Assembly: GCF_049844995.1 (NCBI RefSeq)
Contig: NZ_JBNCMC010000004.1
Location: 186,001-250,000, forward strand
Source: Luteimicrobium sp049844995
GTDB taxonomy: Bacteria; Actinomycetota; Actinomycetes; Actinomycetales; Cellulomonadaceae
Direction: 5' to 3'
DNA: 64,000 nucleotides
Made by a program: the position numbers and the translations under genes. The notes under the pieces are model-generated. The model saw nothing but the letters and a program-made list of their open reading frames with translations. It ran no database searches and was not told the DNA's origin. Below are positions 11,401 through 19,808 of the stretch, piece after piece. Position 1 is the first letter of the stretch, and every line of letters begins with the position of its first letter.

Positions 11401-13123
11401 CGCCGACATGGTCAACTGGACGAACGAGGGCGCGATCAAGGTCGCGGGGCCGCACGGCGCCGCGACGTGGGCGTCCAACTCGTGGGCCCCGGCCGCGGCA
11501 CACACGACGATCGACGGGAAGGAGAAATTCTTCCTGTACTTCGCGAACAGCGGCGGCGGCATCGGCGTCCTCACGTCCGACTCGCCGACGGGCCCGTGGA
11601 AGGACCCGATCGGCAGGCCGCTCGTCAGCTCCGCCACGCCGGGGACCGCGGGAGTCGTCTGGATGTTCGACCCCGCCGTCCTCGTGGACGACGACGGCAC
11701 GGGCTACCTGTACTTCGGCGGCGGCGTCGGCTCCGACACCGACCACCCCAAGTCGACCCGGGTCATCAAGCTCGGCGCTGACATGATCAGCACGGTCGGC
11801 TCCGCCGAGACCATCGACGCCCCCGCGGTGTTCGAAGACTCCGGCATCAACAAGATCGGTGCCACGTACTACTACTCGTACTGCACCAACTTCTCGCACT
11901 CGGAGACCATCGACGGCCACGCGATCCCGACCGGGACCATCGCGTACATGACGTCGGCGAGCCCGATGGGCCCGTTCACCTACCAGGGCACCATCCTGCC
12001 GAACCCGGGGTCGTTCTTCGGGGCGGGCGGGAACAACCACCACGCGATGTTCCAGCTGGGCGACCAGTGGTACATCACCTACCACGCGCAGACGGTCCAG
12101 TCGGCGCTCGTCAAGGGCGGCTCGCTCGACAAGGAGCACGGCTACCGGTCCACGCAGATCGACAAGGTGTCGATCAACGCCGACGGCTCGATCGCGCCCG
12201 TCACCGGTACGTACGAGGGTGTCGCACAGACCGCAAGCTTCGACCCGTACCACCGGATCGAAGCTGAGACGATCGGCTGGGACTCTGGCATCCAGGACGC
12301 GTACGTGACGTCGTCGGGCGTCCGGGTCGGATCCAAGGGCGACGACTCGTCGGGCGAGCAGGTCCTCACGAACGTGAACGCGGGGGAGTGGACCGCGCTC
12401 GGCCAGGTGGACTTCGGGACGTCCGGCGCCGGGTCCGTGTCGGCCGACGTCCGCGCGAAGGCGGGCGGCACGGTCGAGGTCCGGCTCGATAGCCCGACCG
12501 ACGGAGACCCCGTCGCGACCCTCGACGTGCCTGCGGGCGACGGCTCCGCGTGGAGCACGGTCGAGGCGAAGCTCGCCACCGCGGTGACCGGCACGCACGA
12601 CGTCTACTTCGTGTTTTCCGGAGCCTCGAAGGGCGAGCTGTTCGACGTCGACGCGTGGACGTTCGCGCCTGCGGCGACCGGCCCGTCGATCGAGAAGGTG
12701 TCGGTCGCGGACGGCGACATGGTCTCGGGGAAGGTGACGTTCCGGGTAGACCTGGGCGGTGACGCGAAGGACGTGAAGTACACGTACGTCGAGCTGAACA
12801 AGGGCTCGGGCCAGACGTGGGTCACGGACAACACCAAGGCCCCGGGGTCGAACAACGCCGGGCTGCACCCGACGCTCGTCGTGGACACCACGACGCTCGC
12901 GAACGGGGCGTACGGGCTGAAGATCGACGCGGTCGGCGTCAACGGGAAGACGACCGAGAAGAAGATCTCCTTCGCGATCGACAACCCGCCCGCGTGGGTC
13001 TCGAAGACGACGTACGACACGGGCGAGCAGGTGACCCACGACGGCGCTGTGTGGACCGCGGTGCGCCTGTCGCACAACCAGGAGCCGTCGGCGGGCAAGG
13101 CGCAGTTCTGGAGGAAGCGGTGA
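8438..13123 (+). CDS. secreted two-headed GH43 enzyme with CBM22-like, CBM6 and CBM5/12 modules
   Basis: A 1561-aa exoenzyme begins at ATG 8438 behind GGAGAG (8421), with a signal peptide of about 30 residues. Modules: GH43 propeller 1 (about 41-340) with a beta-xylosidase-like C-terminal concanavalin domain (351-575), two CBM4/22-like jelly rolls that repeat each other (585-742 and 747-901, both beginning DNGG[FY]E), GH43 propeller 2 (921-1260; YGADPW, MFDPAVL and an acidic VFEDS region), a CBM6-like domain (1267-1411), one Ig-like repeat (1415-1518) and one CBM5/12 (1519-1561). It probably removes arabinofuranosyl or xylosyl decorations in two specificities; substrates cannot be fixed from sequence. 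It is separated from the upstream pair by a hairpin and has its own operator-like repeats, so it is probably its own transcript. It converges on the GH127 gene. Confidence 0.88.
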   Translation: MRTTRTSRALVGLLAGGALLGTGGIAASAAATPLAAATDTFTNPVMFADVPDVDVAYDGHAYYMVSTTMYLEPSVPIMRSTDLVHWTIAGYTAPILADSDELALRNGKNAYAKGTWAASIKFHDGTYYVSVGSLTTGKTYLYSTTSIEHGPWKKSVLDGYAHDQSLLFDGDKTYLVYGGGKISLRELTRRGDGTFAWAGAESTLVDDANVDQTAGLNAEGSHAYKIGDYYYVFMIEWPSGGIRQEVLWRSKSLTPQSAGGTWEGKVVLSQKATVEGQAGDGAAQGGVVQGSDGEWYAMLFQDQGPVGRAPQLAHVTWGADGWPTYDLQATMPVPGGTASSDPADLSGIVTSDEFDNSDEAPGYWNSANDADLVSSPENANNGSNLKLQWQWNHNPDNRYWSLTDRPGYLRLTTGSLATSILDARNTLTQRTYGPTSSGAVKLDVSHMKDGDVAGISAYQQKYGYVAVTMKDGATSLVMRRANSDGTVAYTSAPVPLSADTVYLRAETNYKSFANKASFAYSLDGATWTRIGDDLGMEYSLAQFVGYRFAIFNYATTTTGGYVDADWFHVSDEIGGATSAPAPCQTTASVIDNGGFESGSLAPWTGNGTAKLALEGDAASGTSAVKVTGRTQTGDGPQQIVGGELVAGATYDVGAKVRYTTGPATKQFNVTVMDAHWKAYIMASATVKRGEWTTIKGSYTVPSADLDLSTAKVFVETVWTGTPDQANDLMDFEADDVSVTGATTSAFDGGVVDNGGYETGTLSPWKANGTATLAVTRDDKASGACSVLVTGRTKTGDGPLQSVAGELRAGATYDVSAKVKYTTGPATKQFNVTVQDKTKASIMASATVTRGQWTTVKGSYTVPATGFDAASASVFVETVWTGTPDKTNDLMDFLADDVSVKAQAVTPTHPAGDAAPAKAVGKSNPLVDYQYGADPWAMVYDGRVYEYMTGDGSYVDADGAVVQAYETDASGNIKDNSYGKIQTINVISSADMVNWTNEGAIKVAGPHGAATWASNSWAPAAAHTTIDGKEKFFLYFANSGGGIGVLTSDSPTGPWKDPIGRPLVSSATPGTAGVVWMFDPAVLVDDDGTGYLYFGGGVGSDTDHPKSTRVIKLGADMISTVGSAETIDAPAVFEDSGINKIGATYYYSYCTNFSHSETIDGHAIPTGTIAYMTSASPMGPFTYQGTILPNPGSFFGAGGNNHHAMFQLGDQWYITYHAQTVQSALVKGGSLDKEHGYRSTQIDKVSINADGSIAPVTGTYEGVAQTASFDPYHRIEAETIGWDSGIQDAYVTSSGVRVGSKGDDSSGEQVLTNVNAGEWTALGQVDFGTSGAGSVSADVRAKAGGTVEVRLDSPTDGDPVATLDVPAGDGSAWSTVEAKLATAVTGTHDVYFVFSGASKGELFDVDAWTFAPAATGPSIEKVSVADGDMVSGKVTFRVDLGGDAKDVKYTYVELNKGSGQTWVTDNTKAPGSNNAGLHPTLVVDTTTLANGAYGLKIDAVGVNGKTTEKKISFAIDNPPAWVSKTTYDTGEQVTHDGAVWTAVRLSHNQEPSAGKAQFWRKR

Positions 13124-13143
13124 ACGGTACGGCATGACGCGGA

Positions 13144-13172
13144 GCCCCGCCGAGGTGACGCCTCGGCGGGGC
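13144..13172. terminator. bidirectional terminator hairpin
   Basis: GCCCCGCCGAGG (13144-13155) pairs perfectly with CCTCGGCGGGGC (13161-13172) across a 5-nt loop, between convergent stops at 13123 and 13195. Confidence 0.7.
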
Positions 13173-13194
13173 CCGGCTGTTCGCGGCGCGGTCC

Positions 13195-15138
13195 TCAGGT
13201 GGTCGGCAGCCACACCCGCATCGCGCTGGGCCCGCGGTTCGCCCACCGGTGGTAGGGCACGAGCCGGCACTCGACGGACCTGACCTCGCGGGGGATCGGC
13301 GGCGCCCCGTACGGCGTGCGGTCGGGCTCGGCGAACCTCACGCTGCTCCCCTCGACGACGGCGCCGTCGCCGTCGGGCTGCGGCGGGAGCATCGGGTCCA
13401 CGCAGAGCGTCTCGAGGGCCACGCCGTCGGGCAGGTCCACCGACTCGGCGCACAGCACGAGCGGCCCCCGCTCGACGGCGACCGTGCCGCGGACGGCGTC
13501 GATCCGGGGGTCGGGGTGCGTCCACCGCGGCTCGAGCGGTAGCCGCAGCACCACGACGTCACCGGCCGCGAGGCCGGAGACGACGTGGCCGGGCGCGTGC
13601 GCCGCGGCGACCTTCCCGCCGTCCTCCACCGTGGCGCCCGTCGCCCACGCCGGGATCCGGAGGGTGAGGTCCCACGGTCGGTCCGGCGCCTCGACGACCC
13701 TGACGGCGACGAGGCCGTCGTCGGGGTACCGGGTGGTGACAGCGAGGCGGACGGTGGCTCCGTCGCCGAGCTGCGCCGTCACTTCGCCCTCGACGAACTG
13801 GAGGAGCTGGACGCCGTCGTCCGACGCCGTGGCGACGTATGTCGCGAGCTGGGCGAGCGTGCGAGCGACGTTCGGCGGGCAGCACGAGACGTCGAACCAC
13901 GGTGCCCGGAGCTGCGCGTGGGCGCGGGGGCTGACGGCGTCGGGGTCGGTCTCCTGGGCGGCGACCCGCTGCTGGAGCGGGTTCGTGTAGAAGAACGCCT
14001 TGCCGTCCTCGCGCGGCGACGCCGCGACGACGTTGTAGAGGGTCCGCTCGATCACGTCGGCGTAGCGCAGGTCGGCCGTGCGCAGGAGCAGCCGCCAGGC
14101 CACCATGACGGACGCGACGCCCGCGCAGGTCTCGCAGTACGCGCGGTCCGGCGGCAGCTCGTAGTCGTCCCCGAACGCCTCGTCCTGGTGGTGCGAGCCC
14201 ATCCCTCCGGTGAGGTAGGTGCGCCGTTCGAGCGCGCGCAGGTACTGCCCCTCGACGGCGTCGGCGAGGGCGGGGTCGTCCTGCTCGACGGCGGCGTCCA
14301 CGGCTCCGGCGGACAGGTACAGCGCGCGCACGGCGTGGCCGCGCAGGTCCGTCGCCTCGAGGATCGGGACGTCGTCCTGGAAGTACCCGCGCCCGAACTC
14401 GATGTCGGGCAGCGTGTGGTGCCCGCGCCGGTCGAGGAGCAGGCGCGCCTGCGCGAGGTAGCGCTCGTCGCCGGTGGCGCGGTACAGCTCGACGAGCGCG
14501 GGCTCGATCTCGGGGTGCCCGCAGACGCCCTGGATCCCGTCGGGCCCGAAGACGGCGCACACGTGGTCGGCGGCGCGCACCGCGACGTCGACGAGCCGGT
14601 CTCGGTGGCCGGTGCGAAGGCGTGCGACGGCGGCCTGGAACAGGTGTCCGTAGCAGTAGAGCTCGTGCCCCCAGTCGAGCTGCGAGTAGCGGGCCGGTTG
14701 ACCAGGGTTGCCGAAGCGCGTGTTCAGGTAGCCGTCCGCGTGCTGGGCGGCGGCGACCCGCGCGACGATCGCGTCGAGGTGCGTCTCGAGCGCCTCGTCG
14801 CCGGTCCGGCCGATCTCCCAGGCCATCGCCTCGAGGAGCTTGTAGACCTCGGAGTCGGAGAACTCGCGGCCCCGGCGCGTGGCGGCGACGGTCCCGGCGG
14901 CGACGGCGTCGAAGTTCGCGAGCCAGCCCGTCCGCTCCAGCCAGGACGCGATGTGCGGGACGATCGCGTCGTGGTTGAGCCGCTGGCGCGCAGCCCAGAA
15001 CCCGCCCGCGATGCTGACGTCGTCGAGCCCGAGCGGTCGCAGGGCACCGGATCCCGGGGCGACGGGGGCGGCCACCTGACGGTGCCGGGACCCGGCGGGG
15101 CGTGGGCTCGTGGTGAGTGGGGTCACGTTGCTGGTCAT
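13195..15138 (-). CDS. GH127 family non-reducing-end beta-L-arabinofuranosidase
   Basis: This 647-aa protein without signal peptide matches the GH127 (DUF1680) (alpha/alpha)6-barrel family, whose type enzyme HypBA1 of Bifidobacterium longum removes beta-L-arabinofuranose in the cytosol. The unusual zinc-thiolate active site is visible: E336 and C338 in YCETCAG, and C419/C420 in SCCPPN. These correspond to Glu338, Cys340, Cys417 and Cys418 of HypBA1, with a Cys nucleophile. The length is close to HypBA1 (658 aa). The ATG overlaps the stop of the upstream permease (ATGA), so it is the last cistron of an importer operon. That fits import of beta-L-arabino-oligosaccharides followed by intracellular hydrolysis. 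The flanking giant enzyme at 19809 is the likely extracellular partner. Confidence 0.93.
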   Translation of the reverse strand: MTSNVTPLTTSPRPAGSRHRQVAAPVAPGSGALRPLGLDDVSIAGGFWAARQRLNHDAIVPHIASWLERTGWLANFDAVAAGTVAATRRGREFSDSEVYKLLEAMAWEIGRTGDEALETHLDAIVARVAAAQHADGYLNTRFGNPGQPARYSQLDWGHELYCYGHLFQAAVARLRTGHRDRLVDVAVRAADHVCAVFGPDGIQGVCGHPEIEPALVELYRATGDERYLAQARLLLDRRGHHTLPDIEFGRGYFQDDVPILEATDLRGHAVRALYLSAGAVDAAVEQDDPALADAVEGQYLRALERRTYLTGGMGSHHQDEAFGDDYELPPDRAYCETCAGVASVMVAWRLLLRTADLRYADVIERTLYNVVAASPREDGKAFFYTNPLQQRVAAQETDPDAVSPRAHAQLRAPWFDVSCCPPNVARTLAQLATYVATASDDGVQLLQFVEGEVTAQLGDGATVRLAVTTRYPDDGLVAVRVVEAPDRPWDLTLRIPAWATGATVEDGGKVAAAHAPGHVVSGLAAGDVVVLRLPLEPRWTHPDPRIDAVRGTVAVERGPLVLCAESVDLPDGVALETLCVDPMLPPQPDGDGAVVEGSSVRFAEPDRTPYGAPPIPREVRSVECRLVPYHRWANRGPSAMRVWLPTT

Positions 15139-15953
15139 CCCTTCACCGCGCCCGACGTGAAGCCGCGGATGTAGTAGCGCTGGAGTGCGAGGAACAGGAC
15201 GATCGCCGGGAGCGTGAGCACGACCACGCCGGCGGTCGTCGAGCCGTAGTCGATGACGCCCATGGTCTGCTGACGCATGTTGACGAGGGCCAGGGGGAGG
15301 GGCGCCTTCTCGCTGCTGAGGAGGTAGAGCGAGACCATGAAGTCGTTCCACGCGGCGAGGTAGGTGAACAGGCCGACCGTGACGATCCCGGGGCGCACCG
15401 CGGGGAGCATGATCCGGTAGAAGGCTTGGAACGAGTTGCAGCCGTCGATGTAGGCGGCCTCCTCGAGCTCGCGCGGGATCGTCGCGAACGAGTTCCGCAT
15501 CATGAAGATCGAGAACGGCACCTGGAACAGCGTGAGGACGAGCGCCACGCCGATCAGGGAGTTCTGCAGGTGGATGTCCTTCATCCACACGAGCAGGGGG
15601 ATGAGCAGGGCGGCGTAGGGGATCATCATGACCGACAGGACCAGGACGAACAGCGCGTTCTTGCCGCGGAACCGGAAGCGCGCGAACGCGTAGCCGCCGG
15701 TCGCCGCGATCAGGATCGTGACGGCTGTCGCGCCGATCGAGACGACGAGCGAGTTCTTGAGGTAGCTCGGGAACCCGAGCCCGTACCTGAACATCGTCGT
15801 GTAGTTCCCGAACCCGAACCCGTCGGTCTGCGCCGTGCCGGGACTGGGGGACACGGAGCTCACGACGGCCCAGACGAGCGGGAGCATGAAGACCACGGCC
15901 ATGACGGTCGTGAGCGTGTAGGCGGCGGAGCGTCCCGCCGTGTTCGAGCGCAT
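15135..15953 (-). CDS. sugar ABC transporter permease, MalG type
   Basis: A 272-aa inner-membrane permease with an N-terminal helix and about five further membrane segments. The cytoplasmic EAA loop reads EEAAYIDGCNSFQAFYRI followed by LPAVRP, the ATPase-contact motif of MalFG-type permeases. It lies 11 bp downstream of its partner permease and overlaps the GH127 start by 4 bp. With the lipoprotein at 17121 it forms a CUT1 oligosaccharide importer, presumably for beta-linked arabino-oligosaccharides given the GH127 partner (inference). No ATPase is encoded nearby. Confidence 0.92.
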   Translation of the reverse strand: MRSNTAGRSAAYTLTTVMAVVFMLPLVWAVVSSVSPSPGTAQTDGFGFGNYTTMFRYGLGFPSYLKNSLVVSIGATAVTILIAATGGYAFARFRFRGKNALFVLVLSVMMIPYAALLIPLLVWMKDIHLQNSLIGVALVLTLFQVPFSIFMMRNSFATIPRELEEAAYIDGCNSFQAFYRIMLPAVRPGIVTVGLFTYLAAWNDFMVSLYLLSSEKAPLPLALVNMRQQTMGVIDYGSTTAGVVVLTLPAIVLFLALQRYYIRGFTSGAVKG

Positions 15954-15964
15954 CGCGCGGGCCC

Positions 15965-16927
15965 TCACTTCTCGTCCGCGTCGAGCCTCAGGGCCCGGAG
16001 CTGGATCATGTTGATGATCACGAGCGCGAGCAGCAGCAGGACGGACAGCGCGGCGGCGAGGCCGAGGTCCTTGCGCGTCTCGAACGCGTCGCGGTAGATG
16101 AGCTGGACGATCGTGAGCGTCGAGTTGTTCGGGCCGCCCTTGGTGAGGATGTAGAACTGGTCGAACGCCAGCAGCGAGCCGGTGATCGACAGGATCATGG
16201 TCATCGCGATCGTGGGACGAAGGAGCGGCAGCGTGATCGAGCGCAGCGTCCGCAGCCGCCCGGCGCCGTCGATCCGCGCAGCCTCGTAGACCTCCGACGG
16301 GATGGCCTGCAGGCCGACCATCGTGAGCAGCATGTAGTAGCCGGCGAAGCGCCAGACGACGAGGACGACGGTCGCCCAGAGCGCGCCGCCCGGCGTGCCG
16401 AGGATCGAGGCTCCCGCCTGCGTGCCCGCGACCTTCTCGAGGATCCCGTTGAGCGGCCCGACCTGGGGCGAGTAGAGCGCGTAGAAGAGGAGCGATGCCG
16501 ACGCGATCCCGAGCGCGGACGGCACCAGGATCGCCGTCCGCAGGAACGAGTTCCAGCGGCGCGACTCCTGGACCAGGAGCGCCAGGCCGTAGGCGATCGG
16601 CATGAGGATCACGGTCGTCAGCGCCGTGTACTTGAGCGTGAAGCCGATCGACTTGCCGAGCAGCGGGTCCGAGAACAGCTTGGTGAAGTTGTCCGGGAAG
16701 TTGCCACCCTGGGCGCCCCCCAGCAGCGTCCAGTGCGAGCACGCCATGACGACGACCACGACGATCGGCGCGACGAACAGGACGGCGAGCAGGAGCGCGG
16801 TGGGGGAGGCGAAGAGCCAGCCGCGGCGGTTCTCGAGCTGGCTCGCGGTGCGGCGTCGTCGTCCGGACGACGGCGGCGCGGGCGGCGACGGCGCCACCAC
16901 CGGCTCCGCGTAGGTGGACTGGCTCAT
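15965..16927 (-). CDS. sugar ABC transporter permease, MalF type
   Basis: A 320-aa permease with a Pro-rich, Arg-rich cytosolic N-terminus and six hydrophobic segments. The EAA loop EAARIDGAGRLRTLRSI precedes LPLLRP. The ATG at 16927 has GGAGGG immediately upstream on the minus strand, so the sequence next to the start is trustworthy even though a homopolymer tract begins about 30 bp further up. It pairs with the MalG-type permease at 15135. Confidence 0.92.
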   Translation of the reverse strand: MSQSTYAEPVVAPSPPAPPSSGRRRRTASQLENRRGWLFASPTALLLAVLFVAPIVVVVVMACSHWTLLGGAQGGNFPDNFTKLFSDPLLGKSIGFTLKYTALTTVILMPIAYGLALLVQESRRWNSFLRTAILVPSALGIASASLLFYALYSPQVGPLNGILEKVAGTQAGASILGTPGGALWATVVLVVWRFAGYYMLLTMVGLQAIPSEVYEAARIDGAGRLRTLRSITLPLLRPTIAMTMILSITGSLLAFDQFYILTKGGPNNSTLTIVQLIYRDAFETRKDLGLAAALSVLLLLALVIINMIQLRALRLDADEK

Positions 16928-16949
16928 GGGGACCCTCCGTTGGGCGGGG

Positions 16950-17105
<156 letters not shown>

Positions 17106-17120
17106 CGCGCGTGCGATGGA

Positions 17121-18446
17121 CTACTGGCCGAGCGTGGACGTGATGGCGTCGTTGTCGCTGTCGACCTTCGACGCGTCACCCCAGACGGCGTCCTGGACGA
17201 GGAGCTGCCAGGGGCTCCCGGCCGCGTTGAAGGCCTCGTTGAAGTTCACGGCGATGGGCGTCTGGCCGTCCTTGATCGTGCTGTTCGCGACGACGGTGCG
17301 CGGGTCGGCGTCCTGGTACCCGTTCTCGAGGACCTTGAGGTTCGACGCGGTGTCGTCGTTGTCGGCGAAGACCTTCTGCTGCGCGTCCTCGGTCATGAGC
17401 CACGACAGGAAGTTCCAGGCCTGGGCCTCGTGCTTCGAGTCCTTGGAGACGCCGATCGCGTCGCCGCCGAGGAACGTGGAGGAGCCGCCGTCGACACCGG
17501 GGATGGGTGCGACGCCGATGTCGAACTTCGCCGTGTCGAAGAGCGCGCTCACGGCCGTGGCCGGGTACTGCATCACGCCGATCTTCCCGTTCTGGAACGG
17601 TGCGGTCCACGTCGCGCCGGTCTCCTCCTTGGAGCCCGCGCCGAGGCCGTTCGGTGTCTTGGCGAGGTCCGCGTAGGCCGCGTAGATCTTCTTCGCCGAG
17701 TCGCCGGCCATGAGGGACTCGGTGCCCTCGTCGTTGATCGCCTTGTCGCCGTTGCCCCAGACCATGGGGAAGAGCGTGAAGACGAGCGCGCCGCCGGACT
17801 GTCCGGCGAGGTAGGTCCCGGCCACGTCCTTCTTGCCGAGCTTCGCGACGGCCTTGGCCTGGTCCTCGAACTCCTGCAGGTTGGTCGGCCCCTTGTCGGG
17901 GTCGAGCCCGGCCTCCTTGTACAGGTCCTTGTTCCAGACCATGACGGAGATGTCCGTGACGAACGGCAGCGTGTGCTCCTTGCCGTCCACGGTGCCGGCC
18001 TTGATGTGGCCGGACTGCAGGTCGCCCTTCTCCGGGAGCGAGTCGATCTGCTCGGTCAGGTCCTTGAAGATGCCCTGCTCGGTCCAGTACGGCACGCGGA
18101 CGACGTCACCCGCGAGGATGTCGGGCAGGCCACCCGTCTGGACGGCCGCGCCGACCTTGCCCTCGACGTCGTCGTTGGGGAGGAGCTCGAGCTTGACCTG
18201 GTTCTTGTGGGTCTTGTTGTACTCGGTGACCGCATTGGTCGCCTGCTTCTCCAGCGGGGCCCGCGACCACATGGTGAGCGAGGTGCCGTCGTCGGTGCCG
18301 CCGGTGGGGATCGACGACGCGGCCTTGTCGCCGCCGTCGCCGCCGCTGCTGCCGCAGCCGGCGAGCGTGAGCGCGACGCCGGTGACGGCGGCCACCGCTC
18401 CCAGGGCGATCCGCCCGCGGCTTCGCCCGTGTGCGTTGTGCTTCAT
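17121..18446 (-). CDS. sugar-binding lipoprotein of ABC importer (MalE type)
   Basis: A 441-aa extracellular solute-binding protein family 1 member. It has an Arg-rich signal followed by the lipobox LAGC and a Ser/Gly/Asp linker. The ATG at 18446 has GAGAGG about 8 bases upstream; the longer frame to 18488 has no better site. It is the first cistron of the operon with the two permeases and GH127. Upstream lie CGAAA/TTTCG repeats shared with the promoter at 19720. It probably binds arabino-oligosaccharides (inference from the GH127 partner). Confidence 0.92.
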   Translation of the reverse strand: MKHNAHGRSRGRIALGAVAAVTGVALTLAGCGSSGGDGGDKAASSIPTGGTDDGTSLTMWSRAPLEKQATNAVTEYNKTHKNQVKLELLPNDDVEGKVGAAVQTGGLPDILAGDVVRVPYWTEQGIFKDLTEQIDSLPEKGDLQSGHIKAGTVDGKEHTLPFVTDISVMVWNKDLYKEAGLDPDKGPTNLQEFEDQAKAVAKLGKKDVAGTYLAGQSGGALVFTLFPMVWGNGDKAINDEGTESLMAGDSAKKIYAAYADLAKTPNGLGAGSKEETGATWTAPFQNGKIGVMQYPATAVSALFDTAKFDIGVAPIPGVDGGSSTFLGGDAIGVSKDSKHEAQAWNFLSWLMTEDAQQKVFADNDDTASNLKVLENGYQDADPRTVVANSTIKDGQTPIAVNFNEAFNAAGSPWQLLVQDAVWGDASKVDSDNDAITSTLGQ

Positions 18447-18531
18447 CGTGTGCCTCTCACTTCTCGACTCTGAGATCCGGCTGGCCATCGGGCCGCGTCG
18501 CCCGCCTGCTTCACGCGCCCGGCAAGCATCT

Positions 18532-18627
18532 CGAAACTACCGAAATGCTTTTCGCGGACGCTAGCATCGTGCCCCGTGCACGTCAAGCGTGACAAGGTGA
18601 ATCGGTCTGTTAGCCTCAGCGAAAACC
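18532..18627. promoter_or_regulatory. divergent promoter with CGAAA/TTTCG operator-like repeats
   Basis: CGAAA occurs at 18532-18536 and 18541-18545 (9-bp period). The second copy forms CGAAATGCTTTTCG (18541-18554), an inverted repeat with a 4-base spacer. A further CGAAAACC lies at 18620-18627. The region separates the importer operon (minus) from the LacI gene (plus). The same 9-bp-phased CGAAA pair and a TTTCG arm recur at 19727-19760. Confidence 0.5.
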
Positions 18628-18674
18628 TTGCACAACCACGGACGCACACTCACTCGGACAGCGGGAGCGCAGAG

Positions 18675-19688
18675 ATGGTGGAGAAGAGCAAGCCGGCCAC
18701 GCTGGGCGACGTCGCCCGGCTGGCGGGGGTGTCGATCGCGACGGCCTCGAAGGCGCTCAACGGGCGGGCGCAGGTCCGTGACTCGACGAGGGAGAAGGTC
18801 ATGCGTTCCGCCGAGGCGCTCGCCTTCGTGCCGAACCCGCTCGCGCGGGGCCTGCTGTCGGGCACGACCGGGACGGTCGGCCTGCTCACCTCGGACCTCG
18901 AGGGCCGGTTCTCGATCCCGATCATGATGGGCGCCGAGGACGCGTTCGGGGCCGGCTCGACGTCGGTGTTCCTGTGCGACGCGCGCGGCGACGCCATCCG
19001 CGAGCAGCACCAGGTCCGCGCCCTGCTGTCGCGCCACGTCGACGGGCTCATCGTCGTGGGCGCCCGACCGGACCCGCGCGCGCCGCTCGCCGGCGAGGTC
19101 AACGTGCCCGTCGTCTACGCCTATGCGCCGTCGGAAGATCCGGACGACTCGTCGGTGACCAGCGACAACGTGCAGGGCGGCCGGCTCGCGGCCGAGCACC
19201 TGCTGAGCACGGGCCGCCGCTCGATCGGCATCATCACGGGCGACCGCGGCTACGGTGCCGCGCACGACCGGCTCGCCGGCGCGCTCTCCGCGCTGCACGA
19301 CGCCGGGGTGGAGCCCGTCCAGGACGCGCTGTTCGGCTCGTGGTCCGAGGGCTGGGGCCGCGGGGCCACGCGGGTGCTGCTCGAGGCGCACCCCGATCTC
19401 GACGGGCTGATCTGCGGCAGCGACCAGGTGGCGCGCGGCGCCATGGACGCGCTGCGCGAGCTGGGCCGCGAGATCCCGGACGACGTGGCCGTGATCGGCC
19501 ACGACAACTGGGAGGTGCTCGCGATGAACGCCCGGCCGCCGCTGTCGACGATCGACATGAACCTCCAGGAGCTCGGGCGCCGCGCCGCGGGCATGCTCTT
19601 CGACGCGATCGGGGGCTCGCCGACCCACGGGGTCGAGAAGCTCCCGTGCCGGCTCATGGTGCGGGGCTCGACGACGCCGACGAGCTGA
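18675..19688 (+). CDS. LacI-family transcriptional regulator
   Basis: A 337-aa regulator. The N-terminal helix-turn-helix reads TLGDVARLAGVSIATASKAL, followed by the hinge region and a periplasmic-binding-protein-like sensor domain (about 60-330). The ATG at 18675 follows GGGAG at 18663 and sits directly before the HTH; the longer in-frame start at 18576 adds an unconserved tail covering the promoter. It is divergent from the GH127 importer operon and 120 bp upstream of the giant hydrolase. CGAAA/TTTCG repeats lie in both intergenic regions, so it probably represses both units until an arabino-oligosaccharide binds. Confidence 0.92.
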   Translation: MVEKSKPATLGDVARLAGVSIATASKALNGRAQVRDSTREKVMRSAEALAFVPNPLARGLLSGTTGTVGLLTSDLEGRFSIPIMMGAEDAFGAGSTSVFLCDARGDAIREQHQVRALLSRHVDGLIVVGARPDPRAPLAGEVNVPVVYAYAPSEDPDDSSVTSDNVQGGRLAAEHLLSTGRRSIGIITGDRGYGAAHDRLAGALSALHDAGVEPVQDALFGSWSEGWGRGATRVLLEAHPDLDGLICGSDQVARGAMDALRELGREIPDDVAVIGHDNWEVLAMNARPPLSTIDMNLQELGRRAAGMLFDAIGGSPTHGVEKLPCRLMVRGSTTPTS

Positions 19689-19723
19689 CGACCCGTCCCC
19701 GCCGGGGCGCGTGCCGCGGTCGC

Positions 19724-19773
19724 GACCGAAAAGACCGAAAACCATTGCGTGACTCTTTCGGGTGTGGCATGTT
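19724..19773 (+). promoter_or_regulatory. promoter region with tandem GACCGAAAA operator-like repeats
   Basis: GACCGAAAA is tandemly repeated (19724-19732, 19733-19741) and faced by TTTCG at 19756-19760. A possible promoter TTGCGT (19745-19750), 17 bp, CATGTT (19768-19773) overlaps the inverted repeat. The layout resembles the divergent promoter at 18532-18627, which suggests one regulator for both. Confidence 0.45.
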
Positions 19774-19808
19774 CGACGCTGACCAGCCCATCTCGACGAG
19801 GAGAGAGC

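Noticed and set aside
8417..13525. 1702-aa minus-strand open frame spanning a GH43 gene and the end of GH127
   Set aside because: It overlaps two well-supported genes and shows shadow composition.
18576..18674. Longer N-terminus for the LacI regulator
   Set aside because: It would place coding sequence over the divergent promoter; ATG 18675 has a ribosome-binding site and sits directly before the HTH.
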